A DNA stretch of 64,000 nt from Panicum virgatum (taxonomy: Eukaryota > Streptophyta > Magnoliopsida > Poales > Poaceae). The notes beneath the pieces are model-generated. The model saw only the letters and a program-made list of their open reading frames with translations. It did no database searches and had not been told where the DNA came from. Below, in pieces: positions 10,051-22,265 of this stretch (position 1 is its first letter; each line of letters opens with the position of its first letter). Both the position numbers and the translations under genes were made by a program. The stretch spans positions 21,942,451 to 22,006,450 of the forward strand of contig NC_053149.1 in assembly GCF_016808335.1 (NCBI RefSeq), given 5' to 3'.

Positions 10051-13000
10051 TGTGGCAAAACCAACTGAATTATCCCGGCTCAAGTGCGCTGGTCATCACC
10101 ATAAAGGCAAAACCGACTCAAATGCACTTCAAACGGAATAATTCTTGGTCTGTCGGGTAACGTCCCGATACAACCACCGGATCTCGGATCGAACAATCGT
10201 ACCCCGAATGAAGGCGAGTCCAGAGATATTACAACCACCAATTTTACAACACAGACGTAACGGTTATTACAACAAGTTCAAAGTATTATTACAAGTCCAA
10301 ACTTAGTAAAACTTTATACAAGCCATAAGTTTAAAGTTCAGAGTTTAAAGCAGCGGAAATAAAACACGACGGCTACAACACATCACAAAAGGACACCAAG
10401 CTAGCCAAAGCAAGGTATCACTCATCGGGGTCGTTGCCGGCCGAAGACGGATCCCACTCTACGGACCAGCCAGTAGGCAAAGAGTAGGGCCAAGTCAAAC
10501 TAGCGATTTGGTCCTCAAAACTCATACCTGAAAAAGGTTTCAACAGCAAGGCTGAGTATACTAATACTCAGCAAGACTTAACCGTCAACGGATATACTTA
10601 GTCCACCGTAGCTAGACTATGCAAGGTTCTGTGAGGCTCTGGGTTTCTTTTGCTGAAAAGCAATAAAAAGTAGGTCCGTAATTTCACCTTTTAGCTTTCA
10701 ATATTCTAGTTGATTAACCATTCTATGTAAGCGTCTAACTTTACTCAACCATGGTAGAAACTTTAGTCAAACATCAAGATTGATCAAAATAATGTTACTC
10801 TTATTACACTGTGTGGCAAAGGGATCAAGCAGTCTCAATATCCGCGAGAGACGGACGATTCGAATCGAATTTCCAACCTTGCAAGGTAAACCTAACTCAC
10901 ACGTTTGGAACACCGTCGGATCATTCCCAAACAACCGTTTACCTTTCATTCCGGCTTGTGGATAGGGTCACTCTCCCCGACTACAGGGCACCAACTTACT
11001 CCCTGCACCCGTGGTGTTGCGCAACATAAACATAAATAAAACCTATCTCTAAGAGAGAGTGAAAGGTATATCCACTCCCCGGTCCGATCGGCTACTAGGC
11101 TTACCGCGTACCATATTTACGGCATGTGGCTAGTATGTTCAAAAACATAACCACTGCTACCACACACCGCGACCTTAACATGTTTTATCAACACAGACGG
11201 GGTCTCACTCAAGGTCATGATATCGAACATGACCCCGTCTGTCGTCCTTATATTGATAGCAGAAAGTAAACAAGCAACTCCTATAGAGCTCGTGAGTGAC
11301 AGGCAAACACTCGACTTTTACCGGTCCTATAAGCTTAGCAATTATTCGAACTCAGGTCTAGTGTTCAGTACATAGGTTCCTAGGATCATGCATCTAGGGT
11401 TTTAATTCAAATCCTAAGAACTGTAAATGCACAAGTAAGTAATAATGATAAATTGTAATAATTTGAAATACTGGGTTATGTCCGGGGCTTGCCTTCTCGA
11501 TAGTCGCTTGCTAAAACAGCCTTGGGCTCTTTCGAACTTTGGTTCGGGTCTTCAGTCAGTACAGCGGCGTTCACTTGGGCTTCTGGATCTCCTCCTTCAG
11601 ACTCCAGGATCAACTCATACATCCCGTCCGGTAGAACAGTTGTATCTATATGTGATGCAAGAAACAGTATTAAAAACATACACATTTTGCGATATAAATG
11701 CAGTCAGACATAACCTAGCATATGGGCAATCATTTATAGAGTAGCTATTAAACATTTATTACCACACGAAACAACAAGATTAACCTCATAAAACAATTTG
11801 ATTACACTTACAAAGTAACTGTTAGGTAGTTTATATGGTACATAAATCATGGTTTGCTAACAAATGAGTAACTCAGCACATACCACAGCATTTAATTTCA
11901 GCAAAATTACTTCAAACAGTAAAAACAGAGAGCAATCTACCCTGTAAAATTCATTCCATTTCATTCCACCCATTAATCAGAATAAAACAGTTATTCAGAC
12001 TACACCTTGAGAAAGATTAAATTCTACAGAACAAACTATAGCACTTATGAAGCTCACAATTTTACAGAACAGGATTCATATATTTATGAACATTCCATAA
12101 ATTTTTCAGAATTTATTTTGGCATAGAACTGAAGCAATAATTTTGACAAAATTAAACTACATATGGTAAAACTAATTAGTACAGGAAGTTCTATAGTGTT
12201 TTTGGATCCTAAATTTTACAGACATGAAAAAACGACGAAAGTAGAGTTACACAAAAATTCTCGGAATTTTCTATACAAGGAAACTATTTATCACAATTAA
12301 AGCTTACTTAACAAGCATTAAATCAAAGATGTAGTGAAACAGTTCTAAAATTTCCCAAACTTGTGTAACAGCATGGTTTTAGGGACATGTAAGTATGGAA
12401 ATAGTTTCACACTCATAACTTTAGTATATCAACCAGCACATATAAATTAGCAAAACAAGTATATTTAAGAATCTTGAAACTTTGACCTAGCTAATGGTGT
12501 CAAAAAGGTTTCAAATTTTTACCAGGCACTAGTTACACTGCAATACATATGCTAGCCAAAAATTACAGAAAGTTACTGAGTAGAACTCATGGAACAAATA
12601 AAGCCTAATTATTCAATTATTTTTCTTGGATTAAAATACAGACCAAAACTGAAGATATACATGTAACAAAGCTTGTAGTTCTTATTACAAGGATTCCAAA
12701 ACATTTGGATTTGCATTTTTTTGATTTTTCTACGAATTTCTAGGCATTTTCAAAGTTCACTGGTTTGAATTCTAAAGTTCATGAACATTTCTCAAACTAG
12801 CCCCTGGATATTTCTTTTCTTTTCAAACGAGGTCCCTGGCCGGAGCAGGGGAGGAATGGCGCTGCAGATCCCGGCGAGGTCCGGCCCTGGGGCGAGGGGG
12901 AGGTTAGGGGAAAGAAGGAGGAAGTCCCTACTCACCTTTTGGTGGTCTTGGATCGGTGGGAGAAGGTCGGGAAGGTGCTCGACGGCGGTGGACAGGGAGC

Positions 13001-13995
13001 AGCGGCGTAGGTTCAACGGCGGCGAGGTTCTCCGGTGAGGGATTGGCGACAAGGGGAGGCTGGTGAGCTTTGCGGGCCCACGGTGGAGCTCGCTAGGGGG
13101 TCGAGAGGGTCGGAAAAAGTCTGGAGCGGCGGGTTCACGGCGGCTTCTAGCTCACCAGAGTTCAGGCGGATGGCGACGGCGTTCTGGAGTTTCGGGGCGG
13201 TGATTTGGCGAGAAAGTGAGTGGAACAGAATGAGAGGGCTCCCCTGGTGCCGAGGCACGCACGAGGAAGGGAACTGGGGCTCTGTCCCGAGGTCTCCACG
13301 GCGACGGCGAGGTGGCGGCCGCACGGATGGCCGGGGTGGCGTGGCGAAGGGAGGGGAGATCCAGTGCGAGGGAAGGAGGGTGGCGTGGAGTTTGGGCACG
13401 ACGCGTGGGAGGCCACAACAAGTAGGAGGTGGTCGAGGCCGGCCCTGTGTGGCGAGCGGCGCCGTATCGCGCCGGCGGTGGGAAAGCAGAGAGGCAGAGA
13501 GGTAGAAGAAGGAGCTGGACTGATTTGCAATTTCAGAAAATTCCAGGGACCCTACTGTAAATCAATAATAACTTTTAAACTAGGCTCAAATGAAAAAGTG
13601 CCCAACATGAAAGTTGTTCAACTTTTCAAGATCTACAACTTTGATGTTGTGCAAAAATTGATTTGACCAAAGGTTAAAGAGTTATTTTGAAAACATAGGA
13701 AGGATTTTGAATTTAATGGACTTTTGTCTTTTTCCATTGCAATTTTAGTTTAATTTCAAACTAAAAAGCAAAATTTTTTGCCATGTAATGATTAGACTGA
13801 ATTTTACAAATAAACCCTCCATAAAAACAATATTTGCTCTCCCTATTCAAATTAAGTTATAGAAAAGACCATGCATAAAATCATAATTACACAATCAACC
13901 TTATAACTTTGCAATAAGGTCCTTGATCAAGCAAAATAAGCACATGATGCATAAAATAAATGCAATTCTACTGTGCAGACACCTAGGGTGTCACA
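10051..13995 (-). repeat. 3' LTR of element B (left copy)
   Basis: A 3945-bp LTR colinear with 28490-32369. It is AT-rich apart from a GC-rich block at about 12830-13530, which is open in several frames but encodes no recognisable domain. A hairpin at 11194-11241 pairs CAGACGGGGT with ACCCCGTCTG and contains a nested GGTCATG/CATGACC pair. The right LTR lacks 5 bases of the outer arm. Confidence 0.85.
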
Positions 13996-14008
13996 GCCTT
14001 CCCCCCTA
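13996..14008 (-). other. Polypurine tract of element B
   Basis: Minus-strand AGGGGGGAAGGC directly before the LTR start TGTGACACCC. Confidence 0.75.
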
Positions 14009-14936
14009 AAAGGAATCTCGCCCCGAGATTACAGGAAGAAAAGGAATGGAAAGGTTTGATACCTGAATTTGTTCTAAGAAAGTCGGGAAAGTTTCTTTGG
14101 AGAAAATTTTCAGTCTCCCAAGTGGCTTCTTCCTTAGTATGATGATTCCACTGGATTTTGTACATTTTAACTTTCTCCTTTCTAGTACTTCTTTCTTTGG
14201 TGTCAAGAATTTTGATTGGGTACTCAGCGTAAGATAAATCGGGTTCAATCTCGATATCTTGTGGTTCAAGAATCTCAGTGGGCACTTTGATGCACTTCTT
14301 GAGTTGAGATACATGAAGGACATCATGAATGGCGGCCAACTGAGAAGGAAGACGAATCCGGTAAGCAACTGGTCCACAAGTTTCGATGATTTCAAATGGT
14401 CCGTTGTATCGGGGTGCGAATTTCCCTTTTATGCCAAAGCGTTGAACACCTCTAGTAGGAGATACTCGCAAATATACGAAATCCCCTACCTTGAACTGTA
14501 AAGGATCTCTTCTTTTGTCTGCATAACTTTTCTGTCTTGATTGGGCTATTTTAAGATTGGTCTGGATAACTTTGACTTTCTTTTCTGCCTCAATAACTAG
14601 ATCTGGCCCAAAGATTTTGCGTTCTCCGGCTTGTGACCAACTCAAAGGAGTTCGACACCGTCGACCGTATAACGCTTCAAATGGTGCCATTTGCAAGCTA
14701 GATTGGTAACTGTTATTATATGAGAACTCTGCCAGTGCGAGGCACTTATCCCAGTTCTTGCCATATTGAATAGCACATGCCCTCAACATGTCTTCAAGGA
14801 TTTGATTGATTCGTTCAGTTTGCCCATCTGTTTGTGGATGATAAGCTGAACTACGAATCAATTTGGTTCCAAGGGATTCTTGCAATTGCTCCCAGAAACG
14901 TACAATGAACTGAGCCCCACGATCAGAAATGATCAT
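13998..14936 (-). pseudogene. Integrase C-terminal half and chromodomain of element B
   Basis: This is the downstream part of the integrase. It starts with the second catalytic Asp in IISDRGAQF, has the catalytic Glu in TDGQTERINQ about 35 residues later, then a conserved GPY/F-like stretch (KFAPRYNGPFEI). Near the end a chromodomain-like motif (YKIQWNHHTKEEATWE) marks it as a chromovirus. In life it would insert the element's DNA and, through the chromodomain, favour marked chromatin. The frame is intact to its stop. The first half lies at 23827-24276, separated by element F. Canonical order and spacing support a once-normal protein. Confidence 0.85.
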
Positions 14937-16499
14937 TGTTGGCGCTCCTTAAGTACCCATTTTATCCCTTGTTTATCCCTGATAATGGCATGAATTTAAT
15001 ATCAAAATCACTAACCGTCCTAACCCCGGCCTAATTATTGGTCATTTTTACACTTGCACATATATTTTGGAGGAACTTCGTTTTTGTAGATTTTTGGCCT
15101 ATTTTGGAGCATGAAATGATGAGGCCTGTGATCGAGCGCTAACACGGAGAAAGATGAAGGCCAAAGCCCAAAGGAAGGACCAAAGCCCATGTTGATTCGA
15201 AGCCCATTCATGCACATCCATCCTCCAAGAGAGCCCAAAGGACCAAGCCCACGAAGATGAGATCAAGATACTTTGGGATTAAGCAAAGCAAATGAAGATT
15301 TAAGGAAGGATTCCCTATCCTATCCTTTCCTCGAAGATATCTACAAGATAACGACGTCCAAAGGGGTGCAATCGTGAAGGACATAAACTCTAGAAGATGC
15401 GACGAGTCTACACACGAAAGATGAGACTGAGGTGAGCCCGAAAGAGGGTAGGCCGGCCGGCCTAGGCCCATGGGGCCGGCCGGCCTAGCCCGTTTCCGAG
15501 GTGGTTCGGCTCCCCCTTTGACCGGTGGCTTCCTCGGCTCATAAATAGCTCGCACCTTATTCAACTCGCGGCATCAATCCACCCAGAACTCGACGAAAAC
15601 CTAGGGCTAAGACCGGAGGAGGCTAACGGCCGCCGCGAGTCTTCGAGGGTACCTAGGAGATGGCTTAGGCCACCCCTAGCCGCCATGGCCTCCCTGCGAG
15701 GTTGTGCCATGGTGGAGTTCGGGAGTCATACCCAACATTCGTCGGGGTATGTACACACACGATGGTGATATCAATCTACTCTTTATTCTAGTTGTCTCGA
15801 CTTTGGTCTACTTCAATGCATACTTTCTTTCTCATATGTGATGCATCCATATGTTTATAGTAAGATTAGATCTATTTGTGGTGATTAGTCTATATCTTGC
15901 GGATACGTTGAGGTAGCGTGTTTTAGCTAGTTGGTTTATTACCCCGGTGTGGTGACAGCATGGCGGAGGGAAAAGTTCTAGCGACGATATGATGTGGAAT
16001 AGGATCGATGGCGAGTACCATGGGAGTTGTTGCACGGCCACCAAGAGGAGGAGCATTGAGTAAGAGCACTTGGTGGGCGTTTGGGGTAAAGCTTTGGGAA
16101 ACCTTAGGTGTCGACACGCACCTCGCACCGGCAACCTTGGGAAAGTAGGCCGCTTGTGAGCCGCCTTTCTGAGAGATGATTACGTGTACCTTTAGTTGAG
16201 ATGCAATCTATGTTTTGATCACCTTTTTGACTAGAACTGTACCTAGAGACGACAGGTCCTAGCTCCTTGGTTGCGTTATCTCATCTACGGTTGTGGGTGT
16301 GATGAACACTTATACTTCATTCATATCTATCAACTGTTCAGTTTATATGCAATCTTCGCTTCATGTTTAGGATTGGTTCGATAGATTAGATGGTAAACCC
16401 TAGTTAGTTCGCTTCCGATCCACGGATGATAAACCTTGGGGGAGTACTCTAAGGGAAAAGCTATCACGATCCGTGCGCTTGCGGTACGGAGCGTCAACA
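14937..16499 (+). repeat. 5' LTR of element F
   Basis: A 1563-bp LTR. TATA-like ATAAATA lies at 15541-15547 with GC-rich sequence just upstream. The ORF-like stretches in it recur in the right LTR and have no domains. Confidence 0.88.
15541..15547 (+). promoter_or_regulatory. TATA-like box in the LTR of F
   Basis: ATAAATA preceded by CCTCGGCTC; the same sequence is kept in the right LTR (near 22845). Confidence 0.5.
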
Positions 16500-16507
16500 A
16501 GCTTTTC

Positions 16508-16520
16508 TGGCGCTGTTGCC
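16508..16520 (+). other. Primer-binding site of element F
   Basis: TGGCGCTGTTGCC starts 8 bases inside the 5' LTR, followed by GGGGA. It matches the site of element A except for one base, so A and F use the same class of tRNA primer. Confidence 0.75.
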
Positions 16521-16980
16521 GGGGATTGGCAACTCGAACCCTAGGGAGATCTATCTATCTTTTTGGACTAACCCTAATTTTATATTGCATATATCCTGTG
16601 TTTCTTGTTTGTGTCCATGAATGCAGGTAAAATCCTAGACACAAAGCGATTGAGAAGTTCTCAACGTCCGTACTTTGACAAGTCCAATCTCACTCAAGCA
16701 AGTTGATGGCTACGTGAAAACCCGCTCTTTAGTGGTAGGTGCTAACTTTTGTTAGTGGCCCAGCATCCACTATCGAGCCCACACTCAAAACAAGTAAAGA
16801 TGAAAAAGGTATGTCACCAGTGTCAATTTTGGCTAATGTCTCTTGGAGATTTCTTTGTCCAAGCCATAGGTGATGAAGTATGCCCAAAAAGAAAATCGTG
16901 CGATCGGATCATCATCATCCCCAAAGTGCTGTTGTTGTGATGAGATTTTCGTCCATTATTAGAGAAGTACCATGAGAGAA

Positions 16981-17283
16981 AATTGTATATTGTAAAGCTC
17001 CATCAATCCTTCTTTCCAACGCATCAAGAATTGTGAATTTTGGAGATCGGTGTGAAGAGTTATGGTAAAATCTTTCAACGCTGCGCGTTCTGAAATGTCT
17101 CGGGATAGAGCGCAGTGCCGGAGTAAAACGACCATAACTTCTTCATCCGGAGTCCATTTGGGATCAATGACCACTCGTTGAAAAATTAATTTCATAAGGC
17201 TTTCCATGGAGTAGAATGTTGGTACATGTTCTATGCAGGATGATCAAGAAATTCAACGAAGAAGAGGCAGCAATAAACAATGG
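16981..17283 (+). repeat. F internal repeat, copy 1
   Basis: First of three diverged copies; carries TTCTTTCCAACGCATCAAGA, GCGTTCTGAAATGTCTCGGG and ACCACTCGTTGAAAAATTAA in the shared order. Confidence 0.65.
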
Positions 17284-17706
17284 AGAAAGTGATGACGATG
17301 TCGCAAGATGTTTGGAGGACCTTGTGCACAAAAGTTGATGATTTGAAGTTGAACAATGCTGGAGGCAACAAGATTAGAGGAACCATGATGCCACCCATCT
17401 TCTCCATGGGATGCTCAAGAAGCTTCTAGTCGAGTACAATCAAAGAAAGAGACCACTCTGATCATCGACACGAAGTACGGGAGGCTCCTTCGATCCCGAC
17501 ACCTTAGGCAAATCAAGAACCATGGAGACAGACCATTGGAGCCATGATACTCGCTGGTGAATCAATGGTGATGACCTTGAAGCCAAGGATGCACAACAAG
17601 ATGCTCCAAAGACCACAAGATCAAGATCATCGACATCTTCGGATCGATTCGTAAGAAGTCATTGTTATCATTAATATTCTGCTCGACCTCAGAAGAAAAT
17701 TGCAGT

Positions 17707-18010
17707 ATATTTTTGGATATTCAAAAGTCCCATGAAGTTCTGGTTCCAACGAATCAAGAATGAAGTCAATCGAAGTTTCCCACAAGAAGTTATGGCCAAA
17801 ACATCGAAGGTCGTGCACTCTGAAATTTTCTGGACAGTATGCAGCGCTAAAGTAAAACGGTCATAACTCTCTCGTTTGGACTCTGTTTAAAGCGAATGAC
17901 CACTTGTTGAAAAGGTAATTTCATAAACTTTTCAATAGAGCTATATTTTAGTATATGTTCAATTCTGGACGCAGGGTAAAATCCACGAAGGAGAGGCGAA
18001 GAGCAATATG
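17707..18010 (+). repeat. F internal repeat, copy 2
   Basis: Second copy: TTCCAACGAATCAAGA, GCACTCTGAAATTTTCTGGA, then ACCACTTGTTGAAAAGGTAA. It starts about 725 bases after copy 1. Confidence 0.65.
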
Positions 18011-19854
18011 ACAAGAACAAGGTGAAGGAGATAAGGATGACAACAATGAAGAGGAGCTTGGGCTGTGGTTTCATCAAGCATACAAGATCGAATTCAAAAG
18101 CTCAAGACAAAATAAGGGCCTCAAGGATGTTGGCAAAGGAAGGTACGAGTGACAACATTCAACGCATGAAGATGTTAAGAGCGAACCACGATGGATTACG
18201 AAAGGCGACATCAATACAAGCTACATGGACAATTTGAATTCTCGCACGAAGGACCATGGCTTCACATCAATGAGAAGGTATGTGAGAAAGTCAAGCTCTA
18301 TGACTTTAAATGAAGCGCTTTGCGAGAGGCAACCCGTTCATTTTATTTATTTATTTATATATATTAATATGACTGTCTACATTGCACTCTTTAATCGGAA
18401 TATTAAGTAACATTGTACCATTGCTCTAACAAAAACCACAACTTCATGTTGTTCTTTATAAATGTTATTGATGGAGCACTTTGTTATTTGATCTTGGAAA
18501 ACTTATAGACCTTTTTGTGTGCCTATTAGTGTTTTGAGTCTTTTTCTTTGTGTCTTTTTAGAGAGATTTATGAAGCATTGCACCACCCTTTGATTCTAAA
18601 CTTGTGGCTAATTAACTTAGGCTAACTTTTTGTTTTGTTTTAGACCACCTCATCATGTCATATCATTTTGTTCACCCACCCCATGTTGCATTGCATTGCA
18701 TGTTGCATTTTAAAAAAAAAACTTTTTCTAAAAACATTGATTAGCCTCACTTTTGAGATCCTAAAATCCTTAGGAAAACCACTCGTAGAGCAATCCTAAA
18801 ACCATAGGTTATGTTTTTTATTTAAAAAAAAATCTAACTTTTGTTTCTCTCTAGTTTTTTTTAAACCACCTTAGATAGAATTTCTATACCCAACACTCTC
18901 TCTTCAAAATTTTTGTTTTAAGCCAAAAATATAGGAAACCTATAAACCTACTTCTAAAACCTTGTTAACTCGGTTGCTTGGTCCTTTTCGATAAATAACC
19001 TTTTCATTGACAAAAGCCTCACTTCTTATGAAGTGTCGCGAAGGCTTTTTGTCACTCTTAGCAATTGTTTTTGAATAAGCTAGTTGCGGAACAACATCGA
19101 AATGTCCTTTCAACCCTGCTAACACTTGTTTTTGCTAACTTTGTATTTGCACTTTGCATCCATTCCATTGTTCATGCCCTCATTTTGCTAGCTTGGTCTC
19201 AATCTTATTGATGTATGCTTTCCTATCCATGTAATGCTTATTATGATAGCATTTACCTTTTGCAATCTTGTGTAAATGTGGTGTTTAAACTTGTTTGCGG
19301 ACCTCCATCTTTAAGCACTTTTGACCAAGATAGCAATCCATTTTGTTCTCATGTTGCTTTAGGTTGATTTATAAGCTTTGCAATGCGCTTGGTTTTTCTT
19401 GTGCTATGAAGAATTATTGACCTCGGGATAAACATGATGTTCTACCTTTGATTAATAAATCTTTATGGCCAAGGGAAATTCAGCAACCTAGTTGTAAGCA
19501 TGGTGCTTAGAATTAGGTGTAAACATTGTCTTTGCTTATGCACCTTCCTCTCATTTGCATACACACACCTCCCACTTGCATTCACATACACCCATTAGGT
19601 TTAATTTTCACTAGGCTAATTATGCCACAAGTTAAGTATCTTAGGGGATGTTTTTTTTTTGGCAATTGTTTTTACTCCCAACTGTCACCTTGGGGGTAGA
19701 TTGTGCACTTGAATTGTTTTGCAAGCATGACAAAGCGTTCCCATGAATTCGTGATCAAAGAAGAAATCAAATTCGTCAACATCTCCAAAGTTCGAGAGCA
19801 AGCCCCGCTGTTTTCATCAAATTTTGCACATGGATAAAGACGTACAAGGAATAA

Positions 19855-20165
19855 AAAGTTGATATTCAGAAGGTCCATGAAATTCTCGTTCCAACACATC
19901 CAAGATCAATGAATTTGAAGACCCGTACAAGGAGATATGGCAAGAACATTGGACGTTGCACGTTCTGAAATTTGTCGGGACAGATTGCAGCGCTGGGATG
20001 AAATGGATATAACTCTCTTGTTCGGAATCAATTTTGGGCGAATGAGGACTCGTTGGAAAGGAAAATTCGTTCACTTTGCAATGGAGCAATGTTTCAGTAA
20101 ATGTTCTGTTCTGGAAATTGAAAGAAAAATTCGTGAAGATGAGGCAGCAATGGGACAACGAGGAA
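19855..20165 (+). repeat. F internal repeat, copy 3
   Basis: Third copy: GTTCCAACACATCCAAGATC, GCACGTTCTGAAATTTGTCG, then GGACTCGTTGGAAAGGAAAA. An open frame (19937-20197) crosses it but is not kept in the other copies. Confidence 0.65.
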
Positions 20166-22252
20166 TTGAAGAAGGTGACGACGATGAGAAGCAATGATTG
20201 GGACCATGACTTAGTACAAAAAGAAGTTGAAGGAAATTGAGGCGACAAAGATGAAGACACATTGAAGATGATATTCATACACATGAGGGAAAGACTTCAA
20301 GAATTGCAAGATGGTCCATCTTCTCCTTCCACGCCTAGCATCATGCCAAGCATGGGGGAGGATTTTGTGGACAAGGAAGAAAGATCTCATGGAGTAAGAT
20401 AATCATGGTTGCCACAAGATGCTCATGATTCTTCTTCCATGCTTAGCACAATGCTTAAGTATGGGGGAGGCCGCGCTACACTTCAATATGAGCATCGAGA
20501 AGGACGGTAATTCTTCCTCAACTCTCTCTTTTTCTAAATGCTTGTACATATATGCCTTCAACCATAGATGCAACCTTTGTATATCTCTCCCTATAATAAC
20601 ATGGCTACTAGGAGTACAACCTAGATTTGTTTTTATTTTCAATGAATGATAACCACCATCACCTTGAGCTCACCACGATGATATTCTTATATGCTCTTGC
20701 TTATGGAAAAGTGATGAAAGTTGCTGCTTTGTTTTAACTACGCTATGTTGTATATGACTTGACCATTTGCTCTCAATTAAATGGAATTAAAATGATTAAA
20801 TACCAGCTCTTTTATTTGTGGAGGTTAAATGACTAAATTCTAGACCCACATATTCTATGTTGCTCTTTGATTTAAGTCTACCGATGACCTTACACCTTGT
20901 GTTGTTTAATTTGAAAAATTAATTCCTATGCTATCTATATTTCTGAATCTCTTGCAAAGTTCTACCTACCAAAGCCTATACATACATATTCTTTCATGAT
21001 GAAACCTTTAGATTGCAAACTTATATTTTGATGAGTTGGATTAAGATTGATTTCTTTGGTATGAGACTAAGAAGCTGGTCATTCCGTTTTTTTTTGTGTA
21101 ACCTTCTTTTTGCTAGCCTATTTATCCATGCATTGTGAGTCTCTACTTCGGGAATTTTGCAAACCTCGCTGGATATCCACCCTAAACCAAAAATATCTTT
21201 TTGTGATTACCTCCTTGACCACAACCCAATTTGAGTATGGATTATCATTTGGACGGAATCAAATGAATCAAGGGCACCATATAAAGAAAAGTTTTGGGAG
21301 ACAAGGCTTCCCGGAGATTCAAGAGGTTCTACGAAGAAGAAGGTGAATTTGAGATACTTACCCTAGCTAGTTGTTTCTCCCACTATTCATACTCGAGGAC
21401 AAGCATTCGTTCAAGCATGGGGGGATGGCTGGGTAAGTATTCTATGTTATCAAAAGTTCTGAGGAACAAAAAGAAAGAAAAAGAGAAAAATAGAAAAATG
21501 AAAAAAAGGAGAAAAGAAAAGAAAAAAAAGAGAAGAATAAAATGCTCCTTAGTTCTTTTTGGCTTCATTAATTTTTCAAGTTACTTTGAAGAACTATTCC
21601 ATACTCAAATCTTCCAACCATGTGCAATCCGATAACGAGAACTTCATTTGTGTCTCGGGATCATCCATTTGCCACTTGCAAATGTCCACCTATCTAAATG
21701 TGTGTGTTTCATCTTTCTCCCTCTCCAACATTATTTTCCAATGGCCTTTTTGACTAATCTCGGTAATTCCATTTGATCTCTCTCTTAGTTTGATAATATT
21801 TCAAGTATAATGTTTTGCTAGGATTGTTTTTACCTACCAAGCTCCACATAAGCCTTCCACTTTTATATATGAGTAGAATAGGTTGAAGACAATCTAATGT
21901 AGGCTTGAGCGACTTGATGAGATGAGTATTTCCATGATCTTTTGCAAGAGAACCTCACTTATGTTTGATATGCATTCTTTTGAAAACTCTTCACGATGAA
22001 ACAAGGTAAAGGTTTGAAGTTCGCTTAAGTTTGAGAGCATTGCATTTATTCATTATTGTGGCTTGTTCTTTAATTGCTAGTCTATCTTCCATAATGAAAA
22101 AGTAGCCGGTCACAACATGAACTTAAATGCTAAATACTTGAGAGAGCAATATGTCTTGTTATGTATGACTAAGTGCAGAGAGGACATTGAGAGGCAACAC
22201 TGATTTCTTTATAAGCAAAGCTCCTGGACTTACTCGAGGACGAGCAAGGATT

Positions 22253-22265
22253 AAGCATGGGGGAA
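22253..22265 (+). other. Polypurine tract of element F
   Basis: AAGCATGGGGGAA directly before the 3' LTR, preceded by CTCGAGGACGAGCAAGG. Confidence 0.75.

Larger units (their letters stand above)
16521..22252 (+). other. Non-coding interior of element F, with three diverged repeats
   Basis: No gag or pol is recognisable on either strand. Three imperfect copies of a ~300-base module occur at about 16981-17283, 17707-18010 and 19855-20165. Each has, in order, a TTCCAACGNATCAAGA-like block, a CGTTCTGAAAT block, a GCAGCGCT block, CATAACT, a GTTGAAAAG-like block and GTATATGTTC. Sequences resembling the terminal polypurine tract lie at 20348-20360, 20457-20470 and 21413-21426. An A/G-rich run is at 21468-21540. 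Confidence 0.7.

Noticed and set aside
12781..13666. Open frames of 85-156 codons in the LTR of B (and 31182-31968)
   Set aside because: They lie in a GC-rich LTR block, are not kept equally in the second LTR, and have no domain.
16981..20165. The three F repeats as a CRISPR-like or satellite array
   Set aside because: Copies are ~300 bases, strongly diverged and irregularly spaced; no short identical repeats with spacers.
21294..21635. Lys/Glu-rich frame around 21460-21560
   Set aside because: Produced by a simple A/G-rich run in the non-coding interior of F.
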